From the NCBI GenBank assembly GCA_025059435.1, contig JANXDK010000010.1, positions 1 through 11,868 of the forward strand: a DNA stretch of 11,868 nucleotides, in the 5' to 3' direction. Positions 1 to 5,616 of the stretch are shown in pieces. The notes below the pieces were generated by a model. It was not told where the DNA came from, did not search any database, and saw nothing but the letters and a program-made list of their open reading frames with translations. Source of the DNA: Thermoproteota archaeon (GTDB taxonomy: Archaea; Thermoproteota; EX4484-205; JAAOZP01). Made by a program: the position numbers and the translations under genes. The stretch's first letter is position 1. Each line of letters starts with the position of its first letter.

Positions 1-856
1 TGTCTGTCTTTAAAACCTCTAAAGCTATATATACTGGAGAAATTTGCCCAAAATGTAAGTAGGGACTCATATGTGAAACACAGTCTACTGTAGGATCGTT
101 TCTAAGTTTATGGTATTTATCTAGTTTACTTTTTATGAAAATCATTAAATGCTTCTTAGCTTCGCTAGTTCCACCCTTAAATCTCTCACTTCTTTTTACA
201 GTCTTATCAGTATTAAGCTTGTCGATAACATGTTCAGGATTTTTAAGATCAATAGATTCAAACTCAAGATCTAAAGAATGAATCTTAACGATTCTTTCTT
301 TTAAAGGAGTCAAGTATTTCCTTAAGATCCTCATAAGTTTAGGCCTTAAAGTTGCTGCGGAGTACTCCTCTTTACGAGAAGCTTCCTCTACAGGAACTAC
401 AACGTTAGTCTCGACTTGAATGAAAGGACAAGATACTCTTTCAGCCACGTATTTATACCATTTTCTCTGAATCTTTAAGTACCCTTTATCAACAACAAGT
501 AAAGATGCTTCTTTAGATAATTCAAGAATGCCTTCCTCTGGTGATTTTTTCCAAACAACCAACTGGATTCCACGTTCCTCAAGAGAATTCTTAACTTCGA
601 GAAGGCCTTCAAACATAAACCAATAGCTTCTTTCATTAGCCTCCGGAAATCTATCTGCGATTCCGAAGAATACGATAAGAGGTCTGTTTAACCTATTTGC
701 TTTTTCAATAGCGTACTCGAGAGCGTGATTATACTCCGTTCTGTGAGAAGCCTGCATCCAGTACAGCACATATCTACCATTTCTCAGACAAGCATCATTA
801 AGCGTTTTCACTCTTTCCTCTTGAATATGGTCAAGTTTAGATTCTTGATGAATCAA
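1..856 (-). CDS. phr: Class II CPD photolyase, N-terminal part (cut by window edge)
   Basis: Deoxyribodipyrimidine photolyase, which uses blue light and FADH- to split cyclobutane pyrimidine dimers. A reading frame of 285 codons runs open to base 1, so the gene continues outside the window; full class II enzymes are roughly 450-460 residues. Visible class II hallmarks are YVLYWMQASHR (residues 29-39) followed by an NHALEYAI-like segment, IVFFGIADRFPEANER, the VEEASRKEEYSAATLRPK segment (about 156-173), LRNDPT (251-256) and SPYLHFGQIS (264-273). These match the Methanosarcina mazei class II enzyme as I recall it. A TGA lies in frame at 860-862, so the start must be downstream of it. TTG at 856 is preferred because class II enzymes have an RV..LN segment soon after the start, here at residues 15-20; GTG at 811 is the alternative. 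The gene is divergent from the AN1-M50 gene across a spacer of about 130 bp. The C-terminal FAD-binding half cannot be seen. Confidence 0.93.
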   Translation of the reverse strand, partial: MIHQESKLDHIQEERVKTLNDACLRNGRYVLYWMQASHRTEYNHALEYAIEKANRLNRPLIVFFGIADRFPEANERSYWFMFEGLLEVKNSLEERGIQLVVWKKSPEEGILELSKEASLLVVDKGYLKIQRKWYKYVAERVSCPFIQVETNVVVPVEEASRKEEYSAATLRPKLMRILRKYLTPLKERIVKIHSLDLEFESIDLKNPEHVIDKLNTDKTVKRSERFKGGTSEAKKHLMIFIKSKLDKYHKLRNDPTVDCVSHMSPYLHFGQISPVYIALEVLKTD

Positions 857-941
857 CGTTCAATTATTTTGATGAATAGTTGGAGAAGAATGATAAATCT
901 TTCTTGTAACGCAATCTAAATTCTACATCTTAAAGAATCTT

Positions 942-949
942 TTTAAATA
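942..949 (+). promoter_or_regulatory. Putative TATA box for the AN1-M50 protease gene
   Basis: TTTAAATA preceded by an A-rich BRE-like stretch (AAAGAATC). The centre is about 26-27 bp upstream of position 972, which would give a leader of about 16 nt before the ATG at 988. Read on the other strand, the same element could serve the divergent photolyase gene with a longer leader. Assigned by pattern and spacing only. Confidence 0.45.
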
Positions 950-987
950 CTATTTTTGAATGAATACCGTATAAATTGTATTTAAAC

Positions 988-1779
988 ATGGCTAAATGCG
1001 AAGTATGTGGTTTGGAAATAAGCTTGCCTTTCACGTGCTCTTATTGTAAAGGCACTTTTTGTTCATATCATAGGCTTCCTGAAGCACATAACTGTCAAAT
1101 GCTACACTTAGCTAAGATGCAAAAGCATTTTTATGACAACTTATCTGCACCTCGACCTGAATTCAGATTTGGAGCAAGAGGAATCACCAGTAAGACTGAA
1201 GTTTTACATCTGTTAATAGCATGGATTATCCTAAGCATTTGTTTTTCCATGAGATACGTTCTCAGTATTAATTCAATAATGTTTATCATAATTTTTACCG
1301 TTTATTTTTGTGTGGTAGGAACAGGATTCATATCCCATGAGTTAGCGCATAAGTTTACGGCTATGAAATACGGCTACTTGTCTGAATTCAGGCTCTGGCC
1401 ATTGGGCTTAATCATTGCTCTATCGTCCTCTCTTCTTACACTTGGTTCTCTAATATTCGCTGCTCCAGGCGCAACGTATGTAATACCACGTTACCCCACG
1501 TATGAATTGTCGGGTATAGATGAAAAAAAGAGAATGGGCCTAATATCTTTAGCTGGACCTTTGTCAAACATGCTTTGGGCTATTATTTTCTACTTCCTAA
1601 GTTGGTTAGATGGTCCACTTAGCGATATTGGTTTTCATGTAAACCTGTGGCTTGCGATTTTCAACATGATTCCCTTGGGAGACTTAGACGGCAGAAAAAT
1701 TATGACGTGGAACTTTACCATATGGGCTATAGTAACTATCCCATTATGGATTGTTGAAATATTCCTAATATTTGCTTAG
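988..1779 (+). CDS. AN1-type zinc finger site-2 protease (M50 family membrane metallopeptidase)
   Basis: Intramembrane zinc metalloprotease with a soluble N-terminal zinc finger; 263 residues. Residues 4-36 hold an AN1 finger with ligands C4, C7, C17, C20, C25, H28, H34 and C36. The membrane part starts near residue 72. The catalytic HELAH motif lies at 117-121 within a hydrophobic segment, and the second S2P motif, N-x2-P-x4-DG, is at 226-235 (ending GDLDG), supplying the third zinc ligand. A LAGPLSN segment at 188-194 is also typical of the family. The longest frame begins at a TTG (976), but ATG 988 is preferred because it starts directly on the zinc finger (MAKCEVCG) and leaves a short leader after the TATA element. 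Fusion of AN1 and M50 domains is known in Thermoproteota and related archaea. The substrate is unknown. The AN1 finger plausibly binds a regulatory partner (inference). The stop codon is 7 bp from that of the convergent LOG gene. Confidence 0.9.
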   Translation: MAKCEVCGLEISLPFTCSYCKGTFCSYHRLPEAHNCQMLHLAKMQKHFYDNLSAPRPEFRFGARGITSKTEVLHLLIAWIILSICFSMRYVLSINSIMFIIIFTVYFCVVGTGFISHELAHKFTAMKYGYLSEFRLWPLGLIIALSSSLLTLGSLIFAAPGATYVIPRYPTYELSGIDEKKRMGLISLAGPLSNMLWAIIFYFLSWLDGPLSDIGFHVNLWLAIFNMIPLGDLDGRKIMTWNFTIWAIVTIPLWIVEIFLIFA

Positions 1780-1790
1780 ATTAGGTCTAA
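1776..1790. terminator. Short inverted repeat in the convergent gap
   Basis: TTAGA-TTAGG-TCTAA, with 5-bp arms and a 5-nt loop, spans the stop codons of both the AN1-M50 gene and the convergent LOG gene. Its position suggests a bidirectional end signal, but the arms are short and there is no strong T-run, so the call is weak. Confidence 0.2.
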
Positions 1791-2428
1791 ACGAGTTTCC
1801 TAGGACTATTCTTCCGTATCTCGTGTAATTTAGACATTCTTACCTCACGTTTCTTCTCGTATAATTCATAAGATTTTTTAATTATTGAAAAGGCCTCATG
1901 AATATCCTTAGCTAAGAAAAGCAGTTCTACATCCTCTGGGTCTATTAACTTATGTTTCAATGGCCATTTCTTGACCCATTTAACGAAGTCAAACCACATT
2001 CTACCTAAGAGAATTATGGGAATATTAGAGATGTGCTTAACTTGAAGGAGTTGCCAAGTGTAAGTAAATTCGAGCAATGTTCCTATTCCTCCTGGAGCAA
2101 CTACGACCACATTAGAATGTCTCATAAAAGCATCTAGACGATTAGAGAAACGTTTGAACTCTTTCTTAATATCTAAGTGAAAAGCCTCTTTTTCCTCGAA
2201 AGGAAGCCTGATTCTCAAACCTATCGACTTAGCATTTTTACAACGACGTCCGTAGTAATGTCCTTCGGTAGCGGCACTCATAAGCCCAGGTCCTCCACCT
2301 GTAACGATACTCATACCTGCTGCGGAGATCATCGCTGCTAAATCACGAATTTCCCTGTAAATAGCACTGTCTTTACGTATCCTTGCAGAGCCGAATATGG
2401 CAACAGTAAAGTTTTTTCTTTTACTCAA
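1787..2428 (-). CDS. LOG family protein (TIGR00730-type, lysine-decarboxylase-like fold)
   Basis: Probable nucleoside-5'-monophosphate phosphoribohydrolase of the LOG family. Such proteins cleave N6-modified AMP to the free base in plants and some bacteria, and are often mis-named lysine decarboxylase. It has 213 residues, within the family's usual 180-220. A Rossmann-type N-terminus contains FGSAR (12-16) and GGGPGLM (44-50); the catalytic signature PGGIGTLLE is at 112-120, and R97 precedes it as in the family. The physiological substrate in archaea is not established, so the enzymatic role is inference. The start is TTG: an in-frame TAA lies only three bases upstream, and no earlier start is possible. 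A weak GTGA element precedes it. The gene converges on the AN1-M50 gene with a 7-bp gap. A TATA-like element (TTTAAGGTTAA) on the minus strand at about 2462-2475 may be its promoter. Confidence 0.9.
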   Translation of the reverse strand: MSKRKNFTVAIFGSARIRKDSAIYREIRDLAAMISAAGMSIVTGGGPGLMSAATEGHYYGRRCKNAKSIGLRIRLPFEEKEAFHLDIKKEFKRFSNRLDAFMRHSNVVVVAPGGIGTLLEFTYTWQLLQVKHISNIPIILLGRMWFDFVKWVKKWPLKHKLIDPEDVELLFLAKDIHEAFSIIKKSYELYEKKREVRMSKLHEIRKNSPRKLV

Positions 2429-2668
2429 CTTTTAGTCACTTCAGCATTCTACAATCTTGCATTTAACCTTAAACGATTACTAATTGTGCTTTTGAATAAT
2501 CATCTTCGAAGATTAAAGCACTCAAAAATCATACATGTTGCAGTATTTGAAATCCTATAAACTCATTACAATATCAACCTTATTCACAATAAGAGGGAGG
2601 AATATCGTTCCAATAAAAACACTATCGAAAGGCTTCTTAAGCGGTTAAAACGATCAGAATATTTTCTA

Positions 2669-2692
2669 GTCCTTGTATTTGTCCTTGTATTT
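2669..2692. repeat. Two perfect tandem copies of a 12-bp unit
   Basis: GTCCTTGTATTT occurs twice head to tail in the non-coding spacer. Only two copies are present and no further copies were seen in the window. It is probably a slippage product. Confidence 0.6.
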
Positions 2693-2776
2693 ACTACGAA
2701 ACTTGTAGTTCTGAAAATGAAAAATCTTACTATCCATTTATGAGCTTATTAGGGATTAATTCCGTCTCAAAATACT

Positions 2777-2790
2777 CGAAAAATTAATAA
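2777..2790 (+). promoter_or_regulatory. BRE/TATA promoter of the tRNA gene
   Basis: CGAAAA (BRE-like, 2777-2782) is followed by ATTAATAA (2783-2790). The TATA centre is about 29 bp upstream of the first base of the tRNA, so transcription would begin at or a few bases before it. A 12-bp palindrome, TTGAAGCTTCAA (2803-2814), lies between the TATA element and the gene. Confidence 0.55.
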
Positions 2791-2841
2791 GATTGTAACG
2801 AATTGAAGCTTCAACAGCCCGGTCGTCTAGCGGTCAAAGGC

Positions 2842-2859
2842 CAGAATCCGACTAGGGAT
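2842..2859 (+). other. Candidate non-canonical tRNA intron (about position 25/26 or 26/27)
   Basis: Nineteen bases lie between the D stem and the anticodon stem where a tRNA has one (position 26). Removing 2842-2859 leaves G26, and removing 2843-2860 leaves C26; a purine at 26 favours the first. The insert can form the small hairpin ATCC-GACTAG-GGAT. I could not fit a textbook bulge-helix-bulge at either junction. The longer pairing GCCA (2840-2843) with TGGC (2859-2862) exists, but its predicted cut sites would damage the anticodon stem. The insert is real as sequence; the intron claim and its ends are inference. Confidence 0.45.
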
Positions 2860-2871
2860 GGCGGGCTCTGG

Positions 2872-2889
2872 ATCCTAAAATGAGGAGAC
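2872..2889 (+). other. Canonical tRNA intron at position 37/38
   Basis: An 18-nt insert sits between G37 (2871) and A38 (2890). A bulge-helix-bulge can be drawn. The central 4-bp helix is CTCT (2866-2869) with GGAG (2884-2887), including one T-G wobble. The 5' bulge is GG|A and the 3' bulge is AC|A, each cut after its second base. The outer helix is the anticodon stem GCGGG/CCCGC. The inner hairpin is short and weak. Removing the insert restores a 7-nt loop with anticodon CTG. Confidence 0.7.
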
Positions 2890-3024
2890 ACCCGCTGACG
2901 AGAGTTCGAATCTCTCCCGGGCTACCAAATTATATCGATAGATCCAAACCAATATTTGTGTCCAAGGTGGAGTCATATCTATTTTGAATTTTGAATGATG
3001 TTTGTCCATTTTAAATCGATTAAA

Positions 3025-3032
3025 GTTTAAAA
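3025..3032 (+). promoter_or_regulatory. Putative TATA box for the SEC-C miniprotein gene
   Basis: GTTTAAAA lies with its centre about 27 bp upstream of position 3056, giving a leader of about 11 nt. That leader contains GTGAT (3057-3061), a match to the end of the archaeal Shine-Dalgarno consensus, five bases before the ATG. Promoter and ribosome site together support the small gene downstream. Confidence 0.45.
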
Positions 3033-3066
3033 GGTTCTCAAAATATTTGGTATAATGTGATCGAAT

Positions 3067-3165
3067 ATGCCCTGTAGTGGTAAGAAGGAAAAGAAACCTA
3101 AACCAAATGACCCATGTAACTGTGGGAGCGGTAAAAAATACAAGGATTGTTGTGGTAAAAAATAA
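3067..3165 (+). CDS. SEC-C motif miniprotein (32 residues)
   Basis: A tiny zinc-binding protein made of little more than one SEC-C motif. The frame is ATG to TAA with 32 codons. After a short N-terminus containing one Cys (C3) and several lysines, the motif DPCNCGSGKKYKDCCGK (residues 15-31) matches the SEC-C consensus C-x-C-x8-C-C. Zinc ligands would be C17, C19, C28 and C29, the fourth position being Cys rather than His. SEC-C is best known at the C-terminus of bacterial SecA, where it binds zinc and SecB, but it also occurs in many unrelated and stand-alone proteins. The role here is unknown; lysine richness would allow nucleic-acid or ribosome contact (inference). It stands alone between tRNA-Gln and TFB with its own promoter and GTGAT ribosome site. 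Below the size limit of most gene callers, so easily missed. Confidence 0.85.
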   Translation: MPCSGKKEKKPKPNDPCNCGSGKKYKDCCGKK

Positions 3166-3204
3166 AACGTTAATAGTCTTTTTCACTTAATTTTAAAAGT
3201 ATTA

Positions 3205-3213
3205 CGCTTTTTT
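3205..3213 (+). terminator. T-rich stop signal after the SEC-C gene
   Basis: CGCTTTTTT (T-run 3208-3213) follows the SEC-C stop by about 40 bp, with an earlier run GTCTTTTTC at 3176-3184. Archaeal RNA polymerase commonly terminates at such T-runs. No stem-loop is needed and none is seen. Confidence 0.35.
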
Positions 3214-3391
3214 CCAAGCTCCTTTAACAATCTCAACCAAACTGCCTAGAGCTACCTTTGACTATACCAATCAATTATAGCATTTAATCCAACCTACAGT
3301 TGAGTTATTGTAGCCAGGATTATTCTGGATTTTACAGAACCAACAACAATAATGGGAATAAAAGGGGAATATATACCGATCCGTTCGTCGA

Positions 3392-3407
3392 CAGAAAAGT
3401 TTAAATA
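3392..3407 (+). promoter_or_regulatory. BRE/TATA promoter of the TFB gene
   Basis: CAGAAAAG (BRE-like, 3392-3399) followed by TTTAAATA (3400-3407). Transcription would begin near 3430, giving a leader of about 43 nt. The element overlaps the first ATG of the longest open frame (3407), which argues that this ATG is not translated. Confidence 0.6.
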
Positions 3408-3472
3408 TGCATGAGAGAGGGTTGAGCGAAAATGAAGTTGCTTATAAGTTTTTCCGTGGGAGGTTTGGAGAA

Positions 3473-4405
3473 ATGAGCATCCTGCCGGATGAGCTTCAGA
3501 GGTGGAGCTGTCCTCAATGTGGTTCGAAGAAAATAGTTGAAGATAAGCGTTCTGGAGAGATTTATTGCTCAGACTGCGGGTTTGTTCTTGTTCAAAAACT
3601 TCTTGATGAAAGCAAGGAATGGAGGGAGTTTGGAGATGAGGAATCAGAAAGAAGGGATAGAGTAGGAAGCCCCTTAACAACTGCAATATATGACTATGGT
3701 CTTTCAACAACTCTCGAAACAGGAATCAAGGACGCTACTGGTAAAGTGCTCTCTGCAGAGGCAATGGCAGAAGCCCAGAAATTAAGACTGTGGCAACAAA
3801 GAAACAGGGCATACAGTTCTGCGGAAAGAAACCTGCAAGTAGCAAGTAAGACAATAGCACAAATAGCGGACCAGCTTAAGGTACCGAAGCCCACGTACGT
3901 AAGAGCAATACAAATCTATCGTGATGCACTTGAAAGAGGACTGGTAAGAGGAAGACCGATAAACAGTCTTGCAGCAGCAGCGCTTTACGCAGCTTGTAGA
4001 GACAACGGGATACCGAGAACTTTAAAAGAGGTTGCAATAGCGTCTGGTTTAAAAAGGAAGGAGGTAGCGAGAAGCTACAGGTTATTAATCAGGTCATTAG
4101 AAAACAAAATGCCGTTGAGCGATCCCACTATTTACGTAGAAAAAGTAGCATCTAAACTAAAAGTCGGACCTGAAGTGGAGAGAGAAACATTGAAAATCCT
4201 AAAAGAGGCGAAGGATAAGAAAATAACGGCCGGTAAGGATCCTCTTGGGATGGTTGCAGCTGCGATGTATCTTGCTACTCAACGCCTCGGCTTACAGCTA
4301 TTTACTCAGAAACAGATTGCTGAGGCTGCTAATGTTACTGAGGTCACCGTGAGAAACAGGTATAAAGGTTTACGTGAAGCTCTTGAAGGAGTTAAAGAAG
4401 CATAA
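3473..4405 (+). CDS. tfb: Transcription initiation factor IIB (TFB)
   Basis: General archaeal transcription factor that binds the TBP-TATA-BRE complex and recruits RNA polymerase; 310 residues, the usual TFB length. An N-terminal zinc ribbon has C13-x2-C16 and C32-x2-C35. The B-reader/linker region follows (about 45-75, including ESKEWREFGDEE). Two cyclin-like repeats fill about 110-205 and 210-305, with typical segments such as GRPINSLAAAALYAACR in the first and AGKDPLGMVAAAMYLA in the second. A helix-turn-helix (QKQIAEAANVTEVTVRNRYK) near the C-terminus contacts the BRE. The open frame extends back to ATG 3407, but I chose ATG 3473. It directly follows a strong ribosome site, GGGAGGT (3458-3464), with proper spacing, and the promoter sits across the upstream ATG. 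Monocistronic. Confidence 0.97.
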   Translation: MSILPDELQRWSCPQCGSKKIVEDKRSGEIYCSDCGFVLVQKLLDESKEWREFGDEESERRDRVGSPLTTAIYDYGLSTTLETGIKDATGKVLSAEAMAEAQKLRLWQQRNRAYSSAERNLQVASKTIAQIADQLKVPKPTYVRAIQIYRDALERGLVRGRPINSLAAAALYAACRDNGIPRTLKEVAIASGLKRKEVARSYRLLIRSLENKMPLSDPTIYVEKVASKLKVGPEVERETLKILKEAKDKKITAGKDPLGMVAAAMYLATQRLGLQLFTQKQIAEAANVTEVTVRNRYKGLREALEGVKEA

Positions 4406-4419
4406 TACTATTCAGTAAC

Positions 4420-4437
4420 TTTTTGAAAATTTTTCAA
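4420..4437 (+). terminator. T-run/inverted repeat after TFB
   Basis: TTGAAAA-T-TTTTCAA (4423-4437) is a perfect 7-bp inverted repeat with two T-runs (4420-4424 and 4430-4434), starting about 15 bp after the TFB stop. Suitable as an archaeal T-run terminator; the fold itself has almost no loop. Confidence 0.4.
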
Positions 4438-5051
4438 TAGAATTTGACATCTGGTTTTAGAATACTCTAGACGGAATTGAAACAAAACTGCTCTAGATAG
4501 TCTATATCGGTATAGGGTGTCGATATTGTTACCCGTGATTAGTTTTTATGAATCTAACAGTGAGAAAAATTGGCTATCAAGTAATCCATGCTTGCGGAGG
4601 TTGAATTAACTGTGAATATGTGTAAAGAATATGCATCAATAGAGTGGTTTAAGATAAAAATCTCTCTGGATTCGTCAGATCATCCATAATTCTCAAAACT
4701 TCCATATTTAAAATACCTGAAAATACGGTAGTCTACTGTAACATTTAGAAATATTTTTCGAGGAAAACACAGCTCCCTTATTTATTTAAGGTTCGCAATG
4801 GCCCATATAGTTCAAATAATATTGAACAAGGTATTGTAATCGAATGTTTTTAAGCCTTGGATATTAAAAATTAAAATTACAAGAATTTATAAGCTATTAT
4901 GTTTCAATCATAGTATTGGTAGTCTAGTTTTTCTAATATTCTTTTTTATCAAAGGTTTGAATTCAAAGTAAAATAGTAAGCTGTTTTTAATTAATAGGTT
5001 ATTCTGGAACGATGTAAAGAAATGCTCACATTTTTTTAACAAATGTTTTCC
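4438..5051. other. Long AT-rich spacer without a convincing gene
   Basis: About 610 bp between the TFB terminator region and the TPR promoter. Two short frames were noticed: plus 4588-4689 (33 codons, starting MLAEVELTVN) and minus 4649-4705 (18 codons, starting MEVLRIMDDL). They overlap on opposite strands, neither has a Shine-Dalgarno sequence, and neither shows a known motif. TATA-like patches occur (for example near 4884) but with no visible downstream gene. No tRNA, repeat array or riboswitch fold was recognised. Confidence 0.5.
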
Positions 5052-5066
5052 CGAAAGATTTAAAAA
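5052..5066 (+). promoter_or_regulatory. BRE/TATA promoter of the TPR gene, leaderless type
   Basis: CGAAAG (5052-5057) followed by TTTAAAAA (5059-5066). The centre of the TATA element is about 28 bp from ATG 5091, so the transcript would start at or within a few bases of the start codon. Confidence 0.55.
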
Positions 5067-5090
5067 GTTAATTCAAGGAACTTGGAAAAA

Positions 5091-5495
5091 ATGATGAACC
5101 AGATGAACAAGAAATATGATAGTGGATGTTCTGACCTATTGGTCAACAAGGCCTATAGTCTTTACAGCATGGGTCGTTTTGAAGACGCTATAAAGTATTG
5201 TGATGAAGTAATTAAAACAAACCCTAATGATGCTACTGCATGGAGCATTAAAGGGATCTGTCTACAATTTTTACGCAGGTATGAGGAGGCCTTGTCCTGT
5301 TGTGAAAAGGCTATAAGCCTAAACCCTGAGGATGCTTCAGCTTGGTACAATAAGGCATCTTCAGAGGAAGCTTTAGGCAAAAAGGAGGATGCCATTAAAT
5401 CCTATAATAAATTTATTTCACTGGCTCCAGAAGGCTACGCCATGTATATTCAATACGCTCGTTGGAGAATACAGGTACTTAGCGGAGAAAAGTAA
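5091..5495 (+). CDS. Small TPR-repeat protein
   Basis: A 134-residue protein made almost wholly of three tandem 34-residue tetratricopeptide repeats, at about residues 15-48, 49-82 and 83-116. Each has the W/Y-x2-K/G...A/Y...A-x10-P spacing, for example GRFEDAIKYCDEVIKTNPND, and a capping helix at the end. TPR arrays are protein-binding scaffolds; the partner is unknown and no catalytic motif is present. No signal peptide or membrane segment is visible. The frame extends to TTG 5082, but ATG 5091 fits the promoter, which predicts a leaderless mRNA starting there; ATG 5094 is a near alternative. It lies about 120 bp before the Hdr-Flx operon on the same strand, but that operon has its own promoter, so a shared function is not shown. 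Confidence 0.88.
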   Translation: MMNQMNKKYDSGCSDLLVNKAYSLYSMGRFEDAIKYCDEVIKTNPNDATAWSIKGICLQFLRRYEEALSCCEKAISLNPEDASAWYNKASSEEALGKKEDAIKSYNKFISLAPEGYAMYIQYARWRIQVLSGEK

Positions 5496-5556
5496 TAATT
5501 AACAAAGCAGGTTAAACTTACTAAAAAATCGTAATAAAATACTGTAGTCTATGTGT

Positions 5557-5572
5557 CGAAAACATTTAAAAA
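5557..5572 (+). promoter_or_regulatory. BRE/TATA promoter of the Hdr-Flx operon
   Basis: CGAAAAC (5557-5563) followed by TTTAAAAA (5565-5572), predicting a start near 5595 and a leader of about 22 nt before the TTG of hdrC. It is the only clear promoter in front of the seven overlapping genes. Confidence 0.6.
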
Positions 5573-5616
5573 ATAAACTCTGAAGGACAATTTCCACTAA
5601 AAAGGGAAAAGTAGTC

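Larger units (their letters stand above)
2429..2815. other. AT-rich spacer without a convincing gene
   Basis: 387 bp between the start of the LOG gene and the tRNA. It holds the likely LOG promoter at its left end and the tRNA promoter at its right end. The longest plus-strand frame with an ATG is 37 codons (2535-2648), and another 43-codon frame without a start lies at about 2641-2780. Neither has a Shine-Dalgarno sequence or a recognisable motif. A tandem 12-bp repeat is listed separately. Confidence 0.5.
2816..2927 (+). tRNA. tRNA-Gln (anticodon CTG), probably with two introns, CCA encoded
   Basis: A cloverleaf can be drawn by hand. The acceptor arms are AGCCCGG (2816-2822) and CCGGGCT (2917-2923), followed by A and an encoded CCA. 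The D stem is GTCT/AGGC (2825-2828 and 2838-2841) with loop AGCGGTCAA. The anticodon stem is GCGGG/CCCGC (2861-2865 and 2891-2895). The T arm is GAGAG-TTCGAAT-CTCTC (2900-2916), perfectly paired. The loop becomes CTCTGGA with anticodon CTG (2868-2870) once 18 nt at the canonical 37/38 position are removed. Another 18 nt of surplus sequence separates the D stem from the anticodon stem. Removing both gives a 76-nt tRNA including CCA with every arm of standard length. The acceptor AGCCCGG with an A discriminator fits archaeal tRNA-Gln. Identity and fold are direct sequence observations; splicing is inferred. Confidence 0.82.

Noticed and set aside
725..919. 64-codon plus-strand frame
   Set aside because: Antisense to the N-terminus of the photolyase; no motif, no ribosome site.
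2641..2780. 43-codon open plus-strand frame with several Cys (CICPCIYYETC)
   Set aside because: No start codon before the cysteines, the frame overlaps the tandem 12-bp repeat that creates the Cys pattern, and it runs close to the tRNA promoter.
2875..3186. 103-codon minus-strand frame
   Set aside because: It runs antisense through the 3' part of the tRNA and the SEC-C gene and has no recognisable motif; the tRNA fold and the SEC-C motif explain the region better.
3202..3260. Minus-strand stretch reading SKVALGSLVEIVKGAWKKA before a TAA, with more sensible-looking residues upstream interrupted by two stops
   Set aside because: Looks like a possible decayed gene end, but it is only 19 codons after a stop, has no start and matches no family I recognise; chance cannot be excluded.
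3294..3710. 138-codon minus-strand frame
   Set aside because: Mostly antisense to TFB, low-complexity composition, no family features; a shadow of the tfb reading frame.
4460..4500. ATTGAAAC string flanked by CTCTAGA-like sequences, resembling a CRISPR repeat end
   Set aside because: A single occurrence with no repeated units or spacers in the spacer region.
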